From Granulosicoccaceae bacterium (GTDB taxonomy: Bacteria > Pseudomonadota > Gammaproteobacteria > Granulosicoccales > Granulosicoccaceae), in contig JALZUX010000313.1 in the NCBI GenBank assembly GCA_023301405.1, positions 1-11,984 on the forward strand: a DNA stretch of 11,984 nt, in the 5' to 3' direction. Shown piece by piece: positions 8,179 through 11,984 of this stretch. Under the pieces are notes generated by a model. That model made no database searches. It saw only the letters and a list, made by a program, of their open reading frames with translations, and was not told the origin of the DNA. The stretch's first letter is position 1. The number at the start of each line of letters is the position of its first letter. Position numbers and translations under genes: made by a program.

Positions 8179-8226
8179 CGCAGAAGGCCTGCGTTGATCA
8201 ACAACAATATTGCTGGCCACACAGCA
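8179..8226 (+). promoter_or_regulatory. structured leader upstream of the small membrane-protein gene
   Basis: Four small dyads are packed into 48 bp: CGCAG/CTGCG with a 5-nt loop (8179-8193), the palindrome GTTGATCAAC (8193-8202), the palindrome CAATATTG (8205-8212), and TGCTG/CAGCA with a 6-nt loop (8211-8226). They would lie in the 5' leader of the gene at 8254. This could be a folded RNA leader or a set of protein sites; no known riboswitch is recognised. Confidence 0.35.
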
Positions 8227-8253
8227 ACCAAATTGCAAGGACAGAGCAAATAA

Positions 8254-8502
8254 ATGACTAAACACTCCTCCACAGGCCGGGCAGACAAAGACACTTTTAT
8301 CTATACAAGTGAAGTGCTGCTTTTTGTTTTTGCTGCGCTTCTTCTAGTTGCCGCCGTTCCCCCGAAAACCACCAATACACAAGCGGTTCCTGTGAAAGTC
8401 AACTTACCTGCTCCACAACCCATCACCGTGCCAATCACCACAGCCTCTGTAATAATCAGTGGTGAAGCTCAAACCACGGCGTTTCTTGCCATTGATAAGT
8501 GA
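8254..8502 (+). CDS. small hypothetical membrane protein
   Basis: This would be an 82-residue protein with a polar N-terminus, one strongly hydrophobic stretch (SEVLLFVFAALLLVAAV, about 19-35) and a proline-, valine- and threonine-rich tail (36-82). The tail is probably periplasmic, since the flanking charges give no strong opposite signal. A signal peptide cut after LLLVAA is the alternative. I recognise no family. AAGGA lies 12 nt before the ATG, a rather long spacing, and an in-frame TAA directly precedes the ATG. It is the only plus-strand gene accepted in the window, divergent from the RHH gene and convergent with greB, from which it is separated by a perfect hairpin. The absence of an overlapping better gene, the membrane segment and the palindromic leader support it, but it is unproven. 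Confidence 0.5.
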   Translation: MTKHSSTGRADKDTFIYTSEVLLFVFAALLLVAAVPPKTTNTQAVPVKVNLPAPQPITVPITTASVIISGEAQTTAFLAIDK

Positions 8503-8520
8503 GCGCTGAACCAAAGCTCA

Positions 8521-8539
8521 CCCTAGTGCATCACTAGGG
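8521..8539. terminator. perfect hairpin between convergent genes
   Basis: CCCTAGTG and CACTAGGG are exact inverted copies around a CAT loop. The hairpin lies in the 57-bp gap between the plus-strand small gene and the minus-strand greB, where a two-way terminator is expected. No T-run follows on either strand, so it is not a classic intrinsic terminator. It may instead block exonucleases or act with Rho. Confidence 0.5.
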
Positions 8540-8559
8540 GCAACTATTACAGCACACCA

Positions 8560-9069
8560 CTACGTTGCTGCCACAACCTGATAACTGATCCTCTCCACGG
8601 TATACTCGGTATCACCTCTTGGCGCTTTCACAATAATATTGTCTCCTGTCGACGATTTCAGTAGCGCTTTTGCCATCAATGAATCAATACTGATCCAGTT
8701 TTTTGACGGATCAATTTCATCAGGCCCAACGATTCGCAGCACAGATCCGGCACCGCTATCATCCACAAGCTCTACGGTTGCGCCGAAATACACCTTTGAT
8801 TGATCTTGCGGTAACTCACGTACGATTTTGAGCGACGCCAGTCTTTTTTGTAAGTAACGCACGCGCCGATCAATTTCACGGAGTTCTTTTTTACGGTAGA
8901 TATACTCGGCATTTTCTGAACGATCACCCTCAGCGGCCGCCGCTGTTAGGGCAGTCGTGACCTCACGCCTCTTGACCCACAAAGCTTTTTGCTCGGCTTG
9001 CAGAACTTCGAAGCCAGAGGCGGAAATAATCGGGGTGGAAGGCCCGACAGGGGCACGATAGCGACTCAC
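8560..9069 (-). CDS. greB: transcription elongation factor GreB
   Basis: GreB binds the secondary channel of RNA polymerase and stimulates cleavage of backtracked RNA, rescuing stalled complexes. The 169-residue protein has the N-terminal coiled coil with the acidic tip GDRSENAEY (Asp-49 and Glu-52, equivalent to E. coli Asp-41 and Glu-44). The hallmark KKELREIDRRVRYLQKRL follows, then a C-terminal FKBP-like domain with FGATVELVDD, RIVGPDEID and ISIDSLMAKALL. REIDRRVRYL and RIVG-DEI identify GreB rather than GreA. The start is GTG, supported by AGGAG five bases upstream. It adds about nine residues before the E. coli-like part. A TTGAAA lies about 50 bp upstream with only a poor -10. The gene follows the dioxygenase gene after 87 bp and could be read with it or separately. 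Confidence 0.95.
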   Translation of the reverse strand: MSRYRAPVGPSTPIISASGFEVLQAEQKALWVKRREVTTALTAAAAEGDRSENAEYIYRKKELREIDRRVRYLQKRLASLKIVRELPQDQSKVYFGATVELVDDSGAGSVLRIVGPDEIDPSKNWISIDSLMAKALLKSSTGDNIIVKAPRGDTEYTVERISYQVVAAT

Positions 9070-9156
9070 AAAAACTCCTGTAAAAAAGATACACCCACTA
9101 CTTTACAGCGTTTCAATACCTCGAACGACCTCAAGACTTATTACAGTAAACTATGG

Positions 9157-10254
9157 CTACGCAACTTCTGGCAGGCGCTTGGATTTAGCGTCGCTGTTGC
9201 TTGCAACGCGAGTGTCAGGCATCTTGTGCAGAGCATCTTCGCCCACCACATGCCAACTGGCCACAGCACCTTTTGCAGCCGCCTTTCTATCTTGCCGCTG
9301 AAGATACTTTTCAATCACAAAGTGACTCACTTTCGTGTACCACAAAAAATTAAAACCAGGCAATGGATTAAACGGGTTGGTGCGGCTGTATGCCCAAATC
9401 TCCATTCGGTTACTGACATCCGTTGCAACTCCCCGCCGATGAAATCCATTGGTATTAGCGATGATAAGCGTATTGGCAGGTACGTTAAAAACCGTTGGCT
9501 GCTCAAGCCCCATTGACTCCAGATCGTCGTCTGAAACCCTAAGTGAACCGCGGGCCGCGTAGCGATTAGCCAATAAACTTCCCTCTACGCTATTGCTGTA
9601 TTCCCACTTCAAACGCTTAAAACTGAGCCTGTGTGAACCGGCCACATAGGTAAACGGGCCATTGCGATCCGACACATCATCTAGAAAAAGCCACGCTTTC
9701 ATCGTTGGATGAAAAGTATCACTATGCAATGTTCGTTGTGGATCCGGCGTTCCGTTGATTACATTACTCTTGATACTTTGAACGTAATAGATCGGGTCAT
9801 TGTTACGCGCTGCTGTATATCTTAGTAGGCGACTGAAGCGGGGCGCGGCTAACAAACTTCGACAAGAAGGCAACTTGGCCAGCACCTTATTAGTCAACAA
9901 TACACGGTGGGTCAGCGTATCTCCTTGCACACATTCTCTTACCTCTCCGTGCAAACCTCTAACTTCGGCATTAAGAGAGTTGAATTGATCTTCAGCTAGA
10001 AAATCATTAATCAAAACAAAACCATCACGCTGGAAAGCCTGACGTTGTTCAGCCGTGGCAAAACTACTCAAGCACATCATTCGAAAGCGAGTGACTGCTG
10101 CTGCCAGAATAGTTCTCGCAACGTGCAAGCCCATTATGTTTAGCACTCGACTACCGATGATGGGATTGGCACTAAAAGATTTTGCACCGGTAAAAATCTG
10201 TCCGATATACACAGGAAATTTCAGTGCAGTCTTCAATTTTTCTAATGAGCGCAT
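9157..10254 (-). CDS. PhyH-type Fe(II)/2-oxoglutarate-dependent dioxygenase
   Basis: Phytanoyl-CoA dioxygenase-like enzymes hydroxylate or otherwise oxidise small molecules using Fe(II), O2 and 2-oxoglutarate. The 365-residue protein has the iron triad His-177, Asp-179 (TLHSDTFHP) and His-272 (NTNGFHRRGV). Arg-283, exactly 11 residues after the distal His, would hold the 2-oxoglutarate carboxylate, the same spacing as in human PHYH (His-264, Arg-275). GPFTYVAGSHRLS (199-211) and the early FQRDGFVLINDFL are also typical. An N-terminal extension of about 60 residues precedes the domain and includes a hydrophobic stretch (about 38-62) that might touch a membrane. The ATG lacks a strong ribosome binding site; Met-41 or Met-59 are other possible starts. 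It stands between dnaJ and greB, which do not reveal its substrate. The family covers many secondary-metabolite and lipid substrates, so function stays open. Confidence 0.87.
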   Translation of the reverse strand: MRSLEKLKTALKFPVYIGQIFTGAKSFSANPIIGSRVLNIMGLHVARTILAAAVTRFRMMCLSSFATAEQRQAFQRDGFVLINDFLAEDQFNSLNAEVRGLHGEVRECVQGDTLTHRVLLTNKVLAKLPSCRSLLAAPRFSRLLRYTAARNNDPIYYVQSIKSNVINGTPDPQRTLHSDTFHPTMKAWLFLDDVSDRNGPFTYVAGSHRLSFKRLKWEYSNSVEGSLLANRYAARGSLRVSDDDLESMGLEQPTVFNVPANTLIIANTNGFHRRGVATDVSNRMEIWAYSRTNPFNPLPGFNFLWYTKVSHFVIEKYLQRQDRKAAAKGAVASWHVVGEDALHKMPDTRVASNSDAKSKRLPEVA

Positions 10255-10338
10255 AGAGTTGATACCGGATGCTGTCAGGAAGCCACCCAGACACTACGCA
10301 AATTACACACCTGATTTAACCGCGCAAGATGCACTCAG

Positions 10339-10390
10339 CACTACCAGCCATCAATCCCGCTAGGGCCTTCCACCTTTCTCACTACCAGCC
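10339..10390. repeat. 11-bp direct repeat in the dioxygenase leader
   Basis: CACTACCAGCC occurs exactly at 10339-10349 and again at 10380-10390, a 41-bp step, about four helical turns. On the minus strand it reads GGCTGGTAGTG, downstream of the predicted start point and before the dioxygenase ATG. It could be two binding sites on one DNA face or chance duplication. Confidence 0.45.
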
Positions 10391-10467
10391 TACCGGAACC
10401 GATCGCTTAGAACTAAAACAGGTGCTCGTTGCGGCTCCGCCCCCTTTCTCCGGCCACACTTATGATA

Positions 10468-10496
10468 ATTGTACGTCCACACATACAGCAGATCAA
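10468..10496 (-). promoter_or_regulatory. promoter of the dioxygenase gene
   Basis: On the minus strand TTGATC (10491-10496) is followed after exactly 17 bp by TACAAT (10468-10473), four and five matches to sigma-70 hexamers. The start point would be near 10461, giving a leader of about 205 nt before the ATG at 10254. This suggests that the dioxygenase gene, perhaps with greB, is transcribed apart from dnaK-dnaJ. Confidence 0.55.
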
Positions 10497-10563
10497 AATT
10501 TCACGCACCAGAGACACGGACCTTAATGCATCTTGATTAAAGGTTTTCATGACTTTCAGGGCT

Positions 10564-10638
10564 GCGCCTGTCGTGTTTATGTGACAAAGCTCTGCACGAC
10601 CATACTAGCGCAAACCCCATTGTGGACGGGACAGGCGC
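10564..10638. repeat. 75-bp element with 9-bp terminal inverted repeats, downstream of dnaJ
   Basis: GCGCCTGTC (10564-10572) and GACAGGCGC (10630-10638) are exact inverted copies. Inside, GTCGTG (10570-10575) and CACGAC (10595-10600) form a second, partly competing stem. In minus-strand RNA it would start 24 nt after the dnaJ stop and could fold as a branched structure. It may protect or end the dnaJ transcript, or be a small RNA or a short repeat element. No target-site duplication was noticed. Confidence 0.5.
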
Positions 10639-10662
10639 GCTCTGAATTAGTTACAAGTGAAC

Positions 10663-11808
10663 CTAGCTAGGACGCATATCGTCGAAGAATTTCTTCATGC
10701 CATCAAGCCACCCACTGTGGCGTGGTGTATGTTTAAGACAATTTTTACCAGACAGCGTAGTTCGAAGTTGCTCAAACAGCTCTTTCTGTTCAGCGGTTAA
10801 GTTAACCGGCACTTCTATCTGAATTCGACACAGTAAGTCACCGGCAGAGCTGTTCCGAACCGGCTTCACGCCCTTACCGCGCATTCGAAATACTTTATCG
10901 GTTTGTGTACCGGCGGGAATTTTCAGGTTTACACGGCCATCCAGCGTAGGCACTTCAAGTTCACCACCTAAGCTTGCTGTGATAACGTCGATTGGAACAG
11001 TGCACAGCAGGTCATCGTCATTGCGCTCGAAGATATTGTGCTTTTTAACCTGCACCAACACGTAAAGATCACCAGCCGGGGCGTTTTTCTCACCCGCCTC
11101 ACCTTCTCCTGACAAACGGATTCGATCCCCGGTATCAACCCCGGGCGGTATCTTAACTGACAATGTTTTTTGTTCCTGAACCCGGCCCGCACCATGGCAT
11201 TTATTGCAGGGATCAGAAATTTGCTCACCCTTGCCACGGCACGTAGGACAAGCTTGCTGCACGGAAAAGAATCCTTGCTGCATCCGCACCTGCCCCATGC
11301 CTTTGCAGGTTTCGCAGGTCACTGGCTTGGTTCCGGGCTTAGCACCACTGCCGGTACACTGACTGCACACGACCTGAGTCGGGATTTTCAGGCTTTTTTC
11401 CAGCCCGGTTACTGATTCTTCAAGAGTCAGGTCAAGGTTGTATTGCAGATCAGCACCGCCACGCGCCCGACCACGGCCTCGACCACCTCCACCACCAAAG
11501 ATATCACCAAATACATCGCCAAAAATATCGTTGAAATCACCACCACCGAAACCAGCGCCACCACCACCGCCAGACGCAGAATTACTAACGCCATCGTGAC
11601 CAAAGCGATCGTAAGAGGCTCGTTTTTGCGAATCACCTAATATCTCAAAAGCCTCTTTGGCCTCCTTAAATTTTTCTTCCGCAACATTGTCATCAGGGTT
11701 GCGATCAGGATGGTGCTTCATTGCCAGCCTGCGGTAGGCCTTCTTCAAATCAGCATCGTTAGCATCTTTAGATACTCCCAATACTTCGTAATAATCCCGC
11801 TTCGACAT
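10663..11808 (-). CDS. dnaJ: DnaJ, Hsp40 co-chaperone
   Basis: DnaJ delivers unfolded clients to DnaK and stimulates its ATPase through the J domain; with GrpE they form the main cytoplasmic folding machine. The 381-residue protein (E. coli 376) has the full class A layout: J domain (1-70) with His-33, Pro-34, Asp-35, then a Gly/Phe-rich linker (about 78-118). Four zinc motifs follow, CSQCTGSG (148), CETCKGMG (165), CPTCRGKG (187) and CNKCHGAG (201), then the C-terminal substrate-binding domains. The ATG has no strong Shine-Dalgarno. It follows dnaK after about 110 bp that contain a strong intrinsic terminator, so dnaJ is probably made in lower amount than DnaK, by read-through. Confidence 0.98.
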   Translation of the reverse strand: MSKRDYYEVLGVSKDANDADLKKAYRRLAMKHHPDRNPDDNVAEEKFKEAKEAFEILGDSQKRASYDRFGHDGVSNSASGGGGGAGFGGGDFNDIFGDVFGDIFGGGGGRGRGRARGGADLQYNLDLTLEESVTGLEKSLKIPTQVVCSQCTGSGAKPGTKPVTCETCKGMGQVRMQQGFFSVQQACPTCRGKGEQISDPCNKCHGAGRVQEQKTLSVKIPPGVDTGDRIRLSGEGEAGEKNAPAGDLYVLVQVKKHNIFERNDDDLLCTVPIDVITASLGGELEVPTLDGRVNLKIPAGTQTDKVFRMRGKGVKPVRNSSAGDLLCRIQIEVPVNLTAEQKELFEQLRTTLSGKNCLKHTPRHSGWLDGMKKFFDDMRPS

Positions 11809-11825
11809 GCACTATAGCCCGTAAA

Positions 11826-11863
11826 TAGAAAAATCCGGAGTCATCATCTGATGACCCCGGATT
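11826..11863 (-). terminator. intrinsic terminator or attenuator between dnaK and dnaJ
   Basis: AATCCGG (11832-11838) pairs with CCGGATT (11857-11863), and inside them GTCATC pairs with GATGAC. One A/C mismatch separates the two stems, and the loop is short (ATCT). Read on the minus strand, the stem runs into TTTTT followed by CTATTT. This is a textbook Rho-independent terminator placed 18 bp before the dnaJ ATG. Confidence 0.85.
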
Positions 11864-11869
11864 AGGTTG

Positions 11870-11881
11870 GTTTGATCAAAC
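11870..11881. repeat. 12-bp perfect palindrome in the dnaK-dnaJ gap
   Basis: GTTTGATCAAAC reads the same on both strands and lies between the dnaK stop and the terminator hairpin. It could be a binding site or simply a small RNA stem; nothing else supports a role. Confidence 0.4.
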
Positions 11882-11918
11882 TCAGCGGGTCTGGTTATGG
11901 CCCACGACTCCGACTTTA

Positions 11919-11984
11919 TTACTTTTTGTCGTCTTTGACTTCTTCAAATTCTGCATCGACAACGTCATCTGCAGCCGCAGACTC
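11919..11984 (-). CDS. dnaK: DnaK C-terminus (partial, 5' part outside window)
   Basis: Only the last 21 codons and a TAA stop are present. The peptide is acidic (AADDVVDAEFEEVKDDKK), the typical disordered C-terminal tail of proteobacterial Hsp70, ending in the EEVKDDKK-like motif seen in E. coli. Its place directly upstream of dnaJ confirms the call. DnaK is the ATP-driven chaperone partner of DnaJ. The downstream hairpin would end most dnaK transcripts. Confidence 0.93.
   Translation of the reverse strand, partial: ESAAADDVVDAEFEEVKDDKK

Larger units (their letters stand above)
10255..10662. other. 408-bp gene-free stretch between dnaJ and the dioxygenase gene
   Basis: I find no credible protein-coding gene here. 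From right to left on the minus strand it holds a 75-bp element bounded by 9-bp inverted repeats (10564-10638). Next are a bulged hairpin with arms at 10520-10527 and 10536-10544, a good promoter (10468-10496), and an 11-bp direct repeat (10339 and 10380). About 210 nt of leader then runs to the dioxygenase ATG. No classic dnaJ terminator with a T-run is visible. Confidence 0.6.

Noticed and set aside
8032..8253. Plus-strand GTG-initiated ORF (73 codons) in frame with, and ending directly before, the small membrane-protein gene
   Set aside because: It runs through the dyad-rich control region, has no ribosome binding site and no domain-like composition. I treat the region as regulatory.
10055..10526. 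Two plus-strand ORFs over the dioxygenase 5' end and the gene-free stretch
   Set aside because: The first is mostly antisense to the dioxygenase. The second covers the predicted minus-strand promoter and repeats, and neither has a good ribosome binding site or recognisable composition.
11427..11640. Overlapping ORFs in both strands of dnaJ with low-complexity products
   Set aside because: They are by-products of the repetitive Gly-rich codons of the DnaJ linker.

Overview
The window looks like a chromosomal segment of a gammaproteobacterium. It has the conserved queA-tgt-yajC-secD order and the dnaK-dnaJ pair. It also encodes a GreB with the usual acidic tip and a tRNA-Leu with an encoded CCA end. 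I cannot place it more precisely than that. I see no insertion sequence, phage gene, CRISPR array or integration site.

Almost everything is transcribed on the minus strand, so the genetic order runs from right to left. At the right edge is the tail of dnaK, then a strong hairpin/T-run terminator, then complete dnaJ. A 408-bp gene-free stretch follows, carrying a long inverted repeat, a good minus-strand promoter and a direct repeat. Next come a PhyH-type Fe(II)/2-oxoglutarate dioxygenase gene and greB. The only plus-strand gene I accept is a small predicted membrane protein gene (8254-8502), convergent with greB and divergent from a small ribbon-helix-helix protein gene (7797-7982). The DNA between those two small genes is unusually palindromic.

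Further left, an acetylpolyamine-amidohydrolase/HDAC-like gene overlaps an amidase-signature gene by 11 bp, a probable co-translated pair that may degrade an acylated amine or amide. A free-standing tRNA-Leu(CAA) with its own promoter follows, then a YfcD-like Nudix gene.

The left third is housekeeping. QueA and Tgt are two enzymes of queuosine tRNA modification, and YajC and SecD (the latter cut by the window edge) belong to the Sec translocon accessory complex. Catalytic and metal-binding residues of Tgt, the HDAC-like protein, the amidase, PhyH and DnaJ are all present, so these genes look intact.

I did not find a convincing new multi-gene system. The best candidates for a second look are the RHH/membrane-protein locus with its palindromic control region, the HDAC-like/amidase pair with an inverted repeat over its start codon, and the uncharacterised dioxygenase with a long, repeat-bearing leader.
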